Assembly: GCA_003971905.1 (NCBI GenBank)
Contig: RSEE01000014.1
Span: forward strand, 434,001-498,000
Source of the DNA: Moniliella sp. 'wahieum'
Lineage: Eukaryota > Basidiomycota > Moniliellomycetes > Moniliellales > Moniliellaceae
DNA length: 64,000 bases
Direction of reading: 5' to 3'
In this document: piece by piece, positions 12,150 through 23,139 of the stretch
How the letters are laid out: the number at the start of each line of letters is the position of its first letter
How positions within the stretch are numbered: the first letter of the stretch is position 1
Translations under genes and position numbers: made by a program
Notes under the pieces: model-generated
What the model was told of the DNA's origin: nothing
Seen by the model: only the letters and a program-made list of their open reading frames with translations
Databases searched by the model: none

Positions 12150-12735
12150 ACTCTTCGGCCTCAGGGCCTGACCGGCCTGAGCGCCTGAGCGCCTGAGCGC
12201 TAATAAGCCTCAGCAGCTCCTGAGGCTGAGCAGGCTGAGCACCACGAGCACAAGCTTCGAGCGGCAAGGACCGTGCGGCTTGCACTGTGGCTTGCACTCT
12301 TTCTGCGCCGCTATGGCGAGTGCAAGGACTTCCACGTGCGTCGTTGGGCGTTGCACTTCAGTATGAGGCCACAGTTGTGGTATGGCCTGGGATTCTTGGG
12401 GCTAGTTAGTTTGATTAGGATGGCGAGCTCTGACGCCAAGTAGCAACGTGTAACGCGAGTAACGCTAGTAACGCTCAACTAGCAAAGCAGCAAAGCGAGC
12501 AGCGAGTAACTAGCTATGCCTAATCGACAACCGGTAAGCATTAATCATTAATCAATCTAATCATCAATCAGCGCTCAGCCCAAGCCTGACAAGATCGCCG
12601 CCAGTGGCCGTTTGCCACCCGATGCATCTGCGCATGCGTGGGGTGGGTCAGATTGGTCTCAGAAGTGAGATGCGAGGGGAGGGAGCTTAGCGCTTAGTGT
12701 TTAAAGTTAACGTTTAACGTTAGACGGTAGCACTA
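12150..12735. repeat. Drifting palindromic word tract (GCCTGAGC, AACGCTAGT, TAACGTTTAACG)
   Basis: In succession: GCCTGAGC repeats (about 12165–12205), CTGAGGCTGAG words, AACGCTAGTAACGCT and AGCAAAGCAGCAAAGC strings (about 12445–12515), AATCATTAATCAATC (about 12540–12570), and TTAACGTTTAACGTTAGACG (about 12705–12735). The word changes gradually along the tract. Nothing coding was seen. It precedes the C2H2 gene. Confidence 0.65.
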
Positions 12736-13497
12736 CAGCGCTAGCCTGGAGCAGCGCCAGCAGGCAGCCATCGCATATCGATCCGAGAATTGGGCGCGGG
12801 GCGCGCGGCGCATGAGCACTGGTGTGGTTCAACGTCATTCTTTCGAACTCGGTGAGACTGTGCCTGCGCCTGGACGTGTGCCTGGCTGGGGCTTGCGCGC
12901 GGGGTCGGGCAAGCGGCCATTCGTCTTGGTGTTTCGATCAGGATTAGGACTTCGATTACGCCTGGGGCCCTGCCTTGCGGCTGCGATCGTTCCTCTGCCA
13001 TTACAGGCACGCGGCGGGACAATGTGCAGGCGGCGCGCTGCCCAGCCTGGGCGCTCAGCCTCAGCCTCAGGCCTCACGCCCCCGCGGCCGGTGCCGCACA
13101 GGGGCAGTGCCTGCACGCGGGCGGCTCAGCGCTCACCGCAGGCCACAGGCCTCACGCCTCACGCGTCACGAGCCGAGGGACCGGCGCGGTGGGCCAGTGC
13201 TGCCCCCATCGCAGACAGGCACCCGTGGCGGACGCAGTGCTCTGCAGTGCGGCTGGCCGCTGCTGCCGGCTGGAGCGGCGGACGCGGCGTGCTGCTTGCC
13301 GCCCCGCCGCTCCCTCCGCCCCCTCCCCACCACCCTCAGCCTCACGGCCTCGGCAGCCCCGGCCCCACCCCCGTCCCTTGCCCCGCTGTGCTCAGGTCCA
13401 GGCACGCCCCACCCACCTCCGCCCTCGCCCACGCGCTCGCCGTCCATCTTGTCTCTCCCGCCGCCGGCCTCGGCTGCTGACCTCCAGGCACCCACCC
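12736..13497. other. Region between word tract and C2H2 gene
   Basis: Very GC-rich and pyrimidine-rich toward the gene. Long open frames exist on both strands but have the low-information Ala/Pro/Arg content expected of GC-rich DNA. A CTCAGCCTCAGCCTCAGG word run sits at about 13050–13068. It is probably promoter and 5'UTR, possibly with the first exon. Confidence 0.35.
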
Positions 13498-15841
13498 ATG
13501 TACGCATCCGCACCACCGCCGCTCCATCACCCGGCCCACCCCCGGGCACGCTCCCGAGCCAGCACCCACACCTCCATGGCCATGCCTCGGCGCCTGCCCC
13601 ACCCCACCCCTACGCTGTGCCTGGTGCCCCTGCTGCTCCGCTTGGGGGCGCGCCCCTCCCAGCGTCGGTGCATACTATGGCACAGGCACAGGCACCTACC
13701 TCCCACCTGACACCTACGCCCCCTCCTCTGCCCTCTACACCTCCCTGCCCCCGTCCCCCATCCAGCCTGGCGTCCACCCCTTCCAACCTCTGTGGCTGCC
13801 CCTCCCCCGCGTCTTGGGGTGCTCCCGCTCCTCCCCCGTCTGGCGCTGCTTCCGCCTACCTCCCTTCGCCCGGCCCAGGTGCCTTTGGCCAGCCCCAATT
13901 CCCTCCCCCGCATTCGCTTCCTGCTCCCTACCCCGCCTCCGCCTTCTCCCCTGCGCTTCAGACGGCGTCGTCATCCATGGCACCCGCTTCGATACCGGCC
14001 AAACGTCTGCCAAAGAAAGAGGACATGGACGATGACGACGATCGCCCGCTCGCCGAGTCTCTCCCCGCAGTAGCCCAATCCGCTCCCCCTCGCCCGCAGC
14101 GGCGTACTATGACCAAACCTGATCCTTCTGCTGACCCTAGTCCGCCTACTCTCCCCCCTCCAGCGGCAGGAGATGGCACGACGAATGGCACAGCCGAGCA
14201 GGATGAAGAGGGAAAGAAGATGAGTCATGTCACCATGTTCCGCTGTACTGGCTATGGTGACTGCAACATGGTTTTTACCCGCAGTGAACATCTGGCTCGC
14301 CACCAGCGCAAGCACAATGGCGCCAAGCCTTTCACCTGCCATTGTGGCAAATCATTTTCCCGCCTCGACAATTTACGCCAGCACGCGAATACAGTGCACG
14401 CGTCGTTGTCGCAAAAGAATGAAGAGATGCTTTCGGAGCTATCCACTCTTCACGCTAAACTCGCCGCCAAAGCCGCTCAGGCTCAGTTGGCGGCCAATCA
14501 GGTGATTGGCCGCACGCGCGCGCCTCGCACTTCTGGGGCAGGGCGAGGGAATCCGGGTCATGCACGAAAACGAATGCGGCTGAGTAGTGCTGCCTCTGCC
14601 CACGCCAATGGAACTGGCGCCGGGGTTGTCACGAGCTCTCACACCACCCCTCCTGCACCTCCTTCTGCTTCAGGGGACAGCCTGGAACCTCTATCGTCCA
14701 TGATTCCCCTGCTCCCAGTGCCATGCCAGGCGACCCGCGGCCCGCGCCCGCCAACGGCCAATTCGATGCAGGGAGCGGGATACGATTCAGGCTACTTGGG
14801 TGGCATGGACTTTTTCTGGCTTGGCCGTCCTTCCTCGGCGGCTGGGAGCACACTATTTGATATGTGGCGACCGGGATCGCGCTCGACGGACACGTACCCT
14901 CCCACCAGGGGGGTATGGTTATGGCGAGTACCGCCGTCCGCCGACGTCAGAGTACCGCATGACCGCGGAAGGCGGACGAATACCGCTCCGACCCGTACGC
15001 CCGCCCTGCCACCAACGCGGCGACTATCCGCGTCCCAGTACTTCAGCCTCGGCCGTGATGGCCGGTTCCAGCGGGGAGATTTTCCCTGCGTCCGGCGCGG
15101 AATGGCGGGCGTCCCGCCCACCTACCGCCGCTGGGGCGGGGAGTGCCCTCGCTCCACCCACCACTTCCACCACTCTTCTGCTCTGGCCACCTCTGCTCGT
15201 CCTTTGAGTCAGGGCCGCGACCTTCCTGCTCTGCCCCTGCCTGTAGCGCCCCTGGACCGCGCTGGCGCCTCTGGTTCGGGCCGACCAGGCACGCGGGGCC
15301 AGGAACGGACAGGTAGCACGTGGGATCGCCCTGCCACTCGAGGCTCGCCGCCGGGCAAGTCGGATCGACCCGTGTTGCCACCCCTCTCCTCGCTCAGTCG
15401 ACCGGGCACAACCTCCGGAGGGACAGGGGGGACGACCCAACCTCCACGTCCGGCCAGTCGGGACTGTTCTCTACTCTGCTCAGTGGCTCCGACCTGCGGC
15501 CTCCCTCGAACCACTCGCTCTTTTTCCGCGCGCCTTCGCGTGGGGGCGAGACGGAGGAGCGACCCTTGGGGCGTGCACCTTCTCGGTCCGGAGGGTCGTT
15601 TGGCGGATTGGGTATGGGCTCGTTGACCGCGGTCCGATCCCCGCCGCTCGGTGCGACGGTTTCGCACGGCAATGGCACAGCGAATGGGAACGGGTATGGC
15701 TCCCGTGCCCTTCCTCCCCCTCAACTCCACGTGCCGTCTGACGAAGAGAACGATTCTCCCTTCCGCTCCCCGCCTCCCAAGACAGCCGAGGACGACGATG
15801 GGCGGTTGCCTCGCCCAAGGCGAGCCTACGCGCCAGCGTAA
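13498..15841 (+). CDS. C2H2 zinc-finger transcription factor (Pro/Ser-rich, frame interrupted)
   Basis: A DNA-binding regulator with two adjacent C2H2 fingers (about 14238–14402): [19 protein letters not shown] with its ARHQRKH, then [19 protein letters not shown] ending in TVH. The linker NGAKP replaces the usual TGEKP. Long Pro/Ser/Ala-rich arms, an acidic run DMDDDDD and basic patches (KRLPKK, RKRMR) flank the fingers. The fingers lie in one clean frame. In the arms the plausible coding frame switches at least four times (near 13680, 13800, 14905 and 15440). Segments such as [17 protein letters not shown] and [14 protein letters not shown] are protein-like only in other frames. These could be introns or missing bases. 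The start is the ATG giving MYASAPPP and is uncertain. The finger sequence is of a type common in fungal regulators, but I cannot name an orthologue. Confidence 0.8.
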
Positions 15842-16795
15842 AATTTTGTTGCGCCGAGGGGGTCGGTTGGCTTCTTGGCTCTTGGCTCTATCTTGGTCCC
15901 TACCCTCTCGCACGAGCTCACTACGCCTCAGCCCTTCAAGCCATCTCTTTCGCACCATGCGCTTGTGCTCTTGGGGGCCCTCTGTATCTTCCCACACACG
16001 ATGGGGCCACCGAGCACCATATGACCTTAAACTGGCTACGCTTTCTCTCATGCACCCTGTCTAACTAGTTTCTCTGTTTTTTCTTTTTCCTTGCTCTACT
16101 CCCCCTCTGCCCCTCGGGCCTCAAGCCGTACGATCATCGAGATCATCCCCAATGGCTAATGACTGGTGACCTCACGTGGTGCCTTTCTGTCCGAGTGGGA
16201 TGGTGGGAGGGGGCGTAGATGGCGCCCATTCATACCTATACGAACTGCCATGCTCGTATCGCACCCCATTTTGTTCTGTTTGTCGAGAAAGAGTCGATAG
16301 GGATAGGCTCGCTATCTGGCCCGCCGACCGAGCATCCCATGCACCACCCAACGCGAGTCACTGGTCACCTGCGATGGGCTCTATCTCACCAGTGCATCAC
16401 GCACCTTGCAGCACGGGATAGAGGGAGGGGTAGGGCATGCCGTGACCAGCACGGGACAGAGGTGGTATTCCATTGCAAACCTTTGCTCCTGGGTTCATAG
16501 TCCACGAGCAAAGGGACAAAAGAGCAGTACCAAACCCCGCAAAAACGCCCCTCGTAGAGCAGTAAAAGGGAGGACCGGTGCGCAGCGCACGGCCCTTCGC
16601 ACCAAGAGGCAAGTAGATTGGTATACGGAACAGGTCGTCGGTCGTAGTGCAATATAAAGTAAGTGGAGAGGTGGGGATGTGGAAGAGAGAACGGAACGGG
16701 GGCATGGAGACATGCAAAGGAGAGTGGTTGGAGAGCGGTGGAGGGAGGGGGCGGGGGGACGGAGAGGAGAGAAAGAGGAGAGGAGGAATGCAGGC
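15842..16795. other. Spacer between two tail-to-tail genes
   Basis: The C2H2 gene (+) and the ankyrin gene (-) converge here. The sequence is pyrimidine-rich on the left, and several unremarkable frames overlap. No motif or RNA was recognised. Confidence 0.45.
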
Positions 16796-19700
16796 TCATG
16801 TTGTAGCCGTCTTATCAAACAACCGACGCACCACATCGAACTTGAGTCGTCTCGAGGCGGGAGTGGGGCGGAGCGGGCTTTTGGACCCAGAAGCGGAAAC
16901 CGAAGCGGTAGCAGAGGCGACATTCTGTTCCACTTGCTCGAGCGGCGGGTCGGACTGGGCATGAACCCAACGTGTTTCGTCCCAGCTCGTCTCGACGACG
17001 CTGCCGCTCAAAGCGGGAGCCGATCGTTTGGTGCGCAATACCCCTTCTCTTCCCGGAGACCGATGAACGAGATGGGACGGGGGAGCGATCCAGTCCCTCG
17101 ACGTGGCTCCTTCGGTTCTCCTGGACCCAACAAGTCCCCCCTCGATGGGTGCAGCGTGTTGGTCGAGGCAACGTGGCGTAAACGACGGTCCTGCGCCAGC
17201 GCCCGCGTCTGGGGGATAATAGGGGCGGATGCGCGCCCGCCGGACCGGAGAGATGGGCGGAGATAGGGCAGCCAAGCCAAAGCTGGCGCCAGCACCAGCA
17301 AGGATAGGCTGGCCCAGGTTCAAAGACAAGCCCTTTTCGGTTCCAAGATTGCCTGGAGGTGGGGCTGGTGCTAAGAGCCAGCCACGTCTGTGCGTGGCGA
17401 GGCAAGGGGCGTGAGCTGCTCTTCCCCTCCCCTGTTGGGGGGAGTGATGTTACGTTGAGTTGCCGCTGACTCGGCCGATTCGCCTGACCCTTCGCGCAGC
17501 GGAGATCGGACCAAGTGTGGAGAAGTCGTGCCGTCCTGCACGGCGTGCACAAGGGGTGTCCGCTCCGCCTCCTCTGCCTCTGCCTTCCCTCGGCGACGTG
17601 CGTATAAGGTGGGAGGAAAAGGTACACTCTCTGTCGCGTTGCGTGTAGGCGAAGGAAGCGCCAATGGTGTCACCTTCTGTCCACGCGATCCACCGGGGTG
17701 CGCGGACGAAAGCGAGGGGGCGTGCTTGGCTGGCGGGCCGAGGGAAGGTCGGGGTTCTAACCTTTTCCGGAGAGGGCCATGAGACGGGTAACGAGCGTGA
17801 GGCGCAACGGGGGCAGGAGCAGAGGCGCGACGGAGGTCGCCGAGGCAACCAGGCCAGCGGGCAAGGTGGCGGCCGAAGTGGGTGGCATGGCATCGCAAGA
17901 GGAATGTTGCGTGCCGGTTTGGTCGCGGTCGCGTTGGCGTTCGCGCGTCATTGCCTGACCGAGGGCAGCGAGTTGCTGGGCCAAAGTGAGAGTGGTGCCA
18001 TCGTCGAGTTGGACGGCGAGATTGGGCGCTTGGCCTTCTCCTGCGCCTTGGCCGCGCGCGAGAATGGCGGCGGCCTGTGCGGCCGCAGGCAATGGGTTGG
18101 GCGGGACGACGAGCGAGGTGCTAGTCCGGGATGTAGGTACGGGCGATGAGCGCTTTGCATCTGGGTGGGACGAGCGCGGAAAAGACAGTGGGGGGGTTGC
18201 GGAGGCAGTGGGGGTAGAAGGAGCGGTATCTGACTGGCTCATTTGGGCTGCCCCTGGAGAAGGGGGCAGGTCGACTGATCTGTCCTTGAGCAAGTCGACT
18301 GACCTGTTCCTATGCATGCGGGGCGACGGTTCGCTTGGGTAGCGTGTTTTTAATCCCAAAGACGTACCCGCCGAGTAAGCGCGGTAAGGGGGATAGAGAA
18401 GTGGGGACTGGAAGAAGGTGAAGGCATTGAGTTGGGAGCCAATTCTTCCCATTCGTCCCTTGCTCCCGTGTCATCCGATGCAGTCACCATCCCAGTCCCA
18501 TGAGACAAGACGTTTGGATACCGCTGGGACGAACTGGCATTGACTCCGCGCCCAGGCAGGCCAAAGAACACCCCCTTCTCACCGGCGCTACCAAATACGT
18601 CATCCTTATTGGTATCATGGCGTTGGGGTCGTGACTCAGGACCGGAGTTGCTGGCATGCCGCTGACGATGACACGGCCGAAGGAGGGCGTGAAGACGTGG
18701 GGTGGGGTAGTCCGACACGCCCGAGTCCTTGAGGGGCGCATCCGGCACAATGGATGCCATGGTTGTACTAGGTGAAGTGGGTTGGGGCGGCAAGGGCGGT
18801 GCGGCGGCGCGTTTCCGCAACATTCGTTCCGAAATGATTGGAAGTGAGGGGCGCCGCGGACCAGAAAAACTGGCGGTGCGTACTTGGGGTTGAGGTTGGG
18901 AGGGGGTTGGGAGCAGCAGGAACAAGCGGGGAAGAAGTTGGTTCAATCGAGACGATTCCTTGGCTCATCCCTGCTGTGCTTGGAGCCTGAACATCGGGCG
19001 GGGCAGCGGAGGCTAGTCGAGGACGTTCTGTGTGGGGCTGGGGGTGGTAAGGGGGAAGATGCGTGAGTGGGGGAGGTGGGGAGGGTAAAGAGGGGAATGA
19101 GAAGGCGAGATCCGGGGCTTGGGGGGCGGCAAGGCCGAGGGGCCAGTTAGGTTGGAAGAGTGGTGCGAACGCAAGTTGACCAGCGAATGCATCTTGGGTA
19201 GGCGGCTGACCCCCGGGCCACTCGAGGCGCCGAGCGGCGTCGTGGAGCCGCTGTCCTTGCTGGCGGGACAACATGGAGGAGCGTAGAGACCGCGTCAGCA
19301 ATCCGCTCAAACGAGCGTGTGGGCATCAGGCGGTAGCGGCGGGCGGTGGGGGAGGGAGGCCCGCTACCTGGGGGACTGCCTTGAGATGGCACTAGTGATG
19401 GCCGTCGCCATGGGTCCCCCAAACTGGACAAATCGGAGCCTGAAGACGACTCGAGGGCGAGGTGCAAGGCGCTGGACATGGAATGATTGGCGAGGGATTG
19501 TGGGGTGGCCCCATTTTCGTCTGCTGCATCAATGTTGGCACCCGCCTGCACCAACAGTTGCACCACCCCGGCATGGCCGTTGGCCACGGCGAGGTGGAGC
19601 GGTGTGGCGCCGACTGGGACTGTGAGCGGGGAGAGGGAGGCGCAGCATCGGCCCCGGCGGGAGAAGAGGAGGAAGAGACGGAGCAAGCAGAGGGCACACG

Positions 19701-19947
19701 GGCTGGGGGGCGAGGTAAGCTGGGGGTGGCGCGGTGGGCGAGGAGGAGGGCGACAACAGCAATGTGCCCGGCGGCAGCGGCAGCATGAAGTGGCGCCAGG
19801 CCATCGGTGACAGTGTCGGGGGAGAGTCCGACCGCGAGGGCGGCACGGACAGCCGGTTCGTCGCGCCAGCCAAGGCAGCGGCAACGAGCTGGCGTGGGCG
19901 CCAGAGACGGCTGCGGGGGGGATGGGGGCGGGAGTGCCGGGACCCAT
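16796..19947 (-). CDS. Ankyrin-repeat protein with long Ser/Pro-rich tail (frame interrupted)
   Basis: The start is the ATG at 19947 (MGPGTPAP). Within about 60 codons come ankyrin repeats: one around DGLAPLHAAAAAGHIAVV (about 19800), and a second, canonical GATPLHLAVANGHAGVVQLL with QAGANIDAADENG (about 19520–19610). A Ser/Pro-rich, low-complexity region of roughly 800 codons follows, containing DEWEELAPNS and ending in the basic, helical RRLKFDVVRRLFDKTATT before the stop at 16796. The frame changes several times in the tail and between the two repeats. N-terminal ankyrins plus a disordered tail recall the TORC2 subunit Avo2, but no diagnostic tail motif is visible, so this is only a suggestion. 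Splitting into two genes cannot be excluded. Confidence 0.65.
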
Positions 19948-20139
19948 GTTGGTGCGGAACGGGGAAAGGGAGAGGCGCGCCCCGGGCGTGGAGGAGGCCG
20001 AGAGAAGATGGGTGGGACGGCAGTGGGGAGGGGTAATTAATGGTGGACGGACTGGCAATGGGGAGCTGCAACGCAAGAAGGCCCATGTGGCTCCGCGTCT
20101 TGCCGGTGCAGACACGGTGTTGATGAATGATTAATGATT
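19948..20139. other. Promoter side of the ankyrin gene
   Basis: Pyrimidine-rich on the minus strand, in keeping with a 5' leader. No specific element was recognised. Confidence 0.3.
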
Positions 20140-20300
20140 GGCCTGGCTCGCCTGATCGGCCGGTCGGTCCATGTGCTTGAAGCTTGAAGGCTTGAAGCTT
20201 GAGGGGCTCTCGGATCTCAGCGCCGCTCGGTCTGAGCGCTGAGTCTCAGCAGTACGTTCGGTCTGAGTAGCTAGTAATAGCCTAACCGGGCCGGAGCCAG
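20140..20300. repeat. Palindromic word cluster (GGCCGGTCGG, TTGAAGCTTGAAG, CTGAGTCTCAG)
   Basis: Short self-complementary words are packed together: AAGCTTGAAGGCTTGAAGCT at about 20177–20200, then GCGCTGAG and CTGAGTCTCAG. It is the same vocabulary as the tracts at 12.2 and 21.3–22.9 kb. Confidence 0.6.
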
Positions 20301-21339
20301 GTTGAGCTGTGGCGTGGCAAGAATAGGCCCAGGCCCAGAAAGAACCCAGACCAAGGCCTAACCATAAGGCCCAAGAACCACAGACCCTGGCACAGCCACA
20401 CTGCTGCTGCTGGTCTGCGTGAGCGTGAGCCATGTGTGCTGAGTCTGCCGAGTCCGCCGAGTCCGCCGCTTGCCTTTTCGTGCCCCTGCGCATCTCCCCC
20501 TGAGGCCTGAGGCTACCGACTATCCCCCATCATGCACATCATGCATCATGAATCATTCCCCGCCTCCCGGCTCTCCGATCTCACACGCAACGACCACCCT
20601 CTTCCCACCACGGCTGCAGTATGGCGCACCACACGCGAATGCTACGCGTCGGGGCAGACGTGGGGCGTTAAACGTTAAAAGCTCGTTAAGCGCTAAGCGA
20701 GGCCTATATACCGTGTGGGCTCCACTTGTCAGAGAAATACAGCACCCGCTCAAAATCCGTCTCTGGCACCACATCCTCAACACACGTCACATGTCACAGC
20801 TACTGCCAATATTACCACACTGCTATTACTGAGTAACGCCTGCTACCGCCCCCCACCCCTTTTCGCCGAATAAAAAAGCTTCGCCACAAGAACTGTGTAT
20901 GACTGTTCCGCAGAGAGAGCGATCCAAGTATCACTGCAAGAGAATTCATGCTCCACTGCTCCCACACACCACTCGTCCGTCGTGTCTCCCCAAGTCTCTC
21001 TCCATATCCCCGACACACTCTCTTACAGTATACATATACACCCACCCACCCCCGTCATTATGATGTGTCCGTACTCAGTGGCGTACCGGGTGCCTCTCTT
21101 GTATTCGCTTTTGTCACGCAGGCCTAGCTAGCGATGCTGGCGATGGGGAATGGAAATGGTATTCCAGAGCTAAGGAGAGCTAGACCTTTGGGCCGAGGTA
21201 GGCTTCGGGCTCGGAGCCCGGAAGGTCCGGGACGCACTGCCCCGATGCGCTGTGTGTATCGCGCCACGTGTGCCACTGAAGGCCGATGGGCGATGGGCTC
21301 TGGACCTAAGATTTTCAACGGAATAAGCGCTAACAATCT
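20301..21339. other. Intergenic region without recognised gene
   Basis: Contains a CATCATGCATCATG motif at 20537 within a 21-base string that recurs exactly at 47193–47213. No coding motif was found. Confidence 0.4.
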
Positions 21340-22205
21340 AAGCTCGCTCCCTCAACGTTCAAAGCTTCAGGAGGCCTCAACGTACCTCAACACGTCCTCA
21401 ACGTTGAACGTTTTTGAAGTTAATGTCGGCCTCGCTACTACCACAGGATGTGAGCACTGAACGTCGCATTGGACTAAGGAGCTTCTGCGACTGAATCGTC
21501 CAGAAGACTGGTGCGAGCTCGGAAGGAATGAAAACTGACTCACGTGGCTCAGGGTACGCGTGGTCCTAGGACTAATGTCAACAATTAACGTTTAACGTTC
21601 CCGTTCACCTTTCACCTTTCACGTTCATACCCAAAAGAGAAGTCTGGCAGCCCGACGTGTCTCCTCCTCAAAGCTTCGGCAGTCGTAGCTTAGTCTTCCC
21701 TCTCTTCCACTCCCTCCGCTACTCTCCACTATTCGCACGCTAGCAATCAATCTCTATCGTCTATTTGACCTACAGTTCTTGATGGCCGTTTCGCTTGGCA
21801 TCGGGATCCGGTGACATCATCAAGTTTCAATTGAGTACGCTTCTATTCAGACTGAGCGTGTACTGTGTACCGTACGTTACTTTTCGTTACTAGTTACTGA
21901 ACGTTCGTTGAACACGTTGAACGTACTGAACGTTGAACTTTGAAGACGTTGAAGCTTGAAGCTTCCTTGAAGCTTGAAGCTTGAAGTCAAGGCTAAGCTA
22001 AGCCTTATTAGTTAGGCCTAAGGCTTAGCGCTTAGCCTAAGCATTAAGCGCCTAAGCCCCCCCTACTGACTCTAAGGCTGGATGAGGCCTGAGACTCAGG
22101 CTCTCAGGCCCTCAGGCCCTCAGCCTGAGGGTTGAGACGTTGAGGCTCAACTGACTGAGCGCTCAACCGAGCAGCGCTGAGCCTCAGTCCACAGCCTGAG
22201 GCCTG
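21340..22205. repeat. Long drifting palindromic word tract
   Basis: The dominant word changes along the tract. AACGTTCAAAGCTTCAGG and CCTCAACGTTGAACGTT lie at about 21353–21415. Then come TTAACGTTTAACGTTC and CACCTTTCACCTTTCACG (about 21585–21625), GAACGTTGAACTTTGAAG with repeated TTGAAGCTTGAAG (about 21895–21985), and AAGGCTAAGCTAAGCC with TAGGCCTAAGGCTTAGCGC (about 21985–22055). It finishes with CTCAGGCCCTCAGGCCCTCA and CCTGAGG words to 22205. Most words are inverted-repeat hexamers. No coding potential was seen. Confidence 0.75.
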
Positions 22206-22589
22206 AGGGGGCGGATGGACGGCAGGGGTACTGAACTTCTCGGCTGTATGAGGTGGCGGGACGCCCTGGGTAGGTGGGCGACCCATGCGCACTGCCTACT
22301 GTCCACAACATACGCCCCACATGGGATAGACACTCCAAGTAATCGGCAGAGGAGACACCGTGCCGCCGGAATGGAATTGAGGGGCAGAGCACTGCAGAGC
22401 CGCATTCTGCATCGCATCACCGCGTCTGTCCTCACAAATCAATCATCGATCACCGATCACAACATAGCCTGCGGGCAGATCTCAGATTTGCGTCTTAGAT
22501 CTCAGACCTGCAGACAATAGACAGGTGCTCGCATGGGGGCCGTGTGCGCGCTGCGCATGTGAGAAAGCGGGACGTTGAAAGCGGGTGGG
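22206..22589. other. Spacer between two word-repeat tracts
   Basis: Short frames only. An ATCGATCACCGATCAC and CAGATCTCAGATTTG word cluster occurs near 22445–22510. Nothing else was seen. Confidence 0.35.
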
Positions 22590-22885
22590 AGTGCTGTGTC
22601 AGGCCTGAGGCGGTGCACCGGCCTTGGCCTGCCTTGGCTGCGCAGCCAGTGCCTTGCGCTCGCTCCTCTGGCCGGGCAGAGGCGGTGCAGGGCGCGCAGT
22701 GTTCGTGATGCATGCAGGCGCACCGCAGCTGGCGCAGGCCGGCACACTGTGTGAGCGCATTAGCTGAGCGCGCTCAGACCTCTGATCCGCTCAGGCGCTC
22801 AGACCTGCTCACTCTCAGCGCAGCGTTGAGAGGCGCTGAGGCGCGCTGAGGCGCCGAGGCCTGACGCCTGAGGCATACTGAGCGT
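22590..22885. repeat. GCCTTGGC / GCTGAGGCGC word cluster
   Basis: Runs of CCTTGGCCTGCCTTGGC (about 22620) and CGCTCAGACCTCTGATCCG-type words give way to GAGGCGCTGAGGCGC (about 22830–22865). Same style as the neighbouring tracts, ending about 250 bp before the next gene. Confidence 0.6.
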
Positions 22886-23139
22886 ACCGAATATGTATCT
22901 GTGCACGTACCTATCCAGTGTAAAAAAACTAGCCAAGCCAGCAACCCGCCCCTACCCGTCCTCGGGAATAACCCTGCCCTCCTCCTACGCTCTCGGCCTC
23001 AGGCCCTCAGGCTTTGCCGGTTACCGGTTGCCGGCCTCCGTTGGTTACTCATGCTGCTCGTCTACGCTCAGCGCTCACTTCGCTTCTTCTCGCCACCGTC
23101 ACTGTCCCCCCCGTCGCTGCACTCCCCTCCCCGCGTATA

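Noticed and set aside
12975-15626. One uninterrupted 883-codon protein for the C2H2 gene
   Set aside because: Outside the fingers this frame loses protein-like composition where other frames gain it, so the real product is a mosaic of frames or exons.
15209-16051. 280-codon minus-strand frame
   Set aside because: Arg/Gly/Pro-rich shadow of the C2H2 gene tail, no independent motif.
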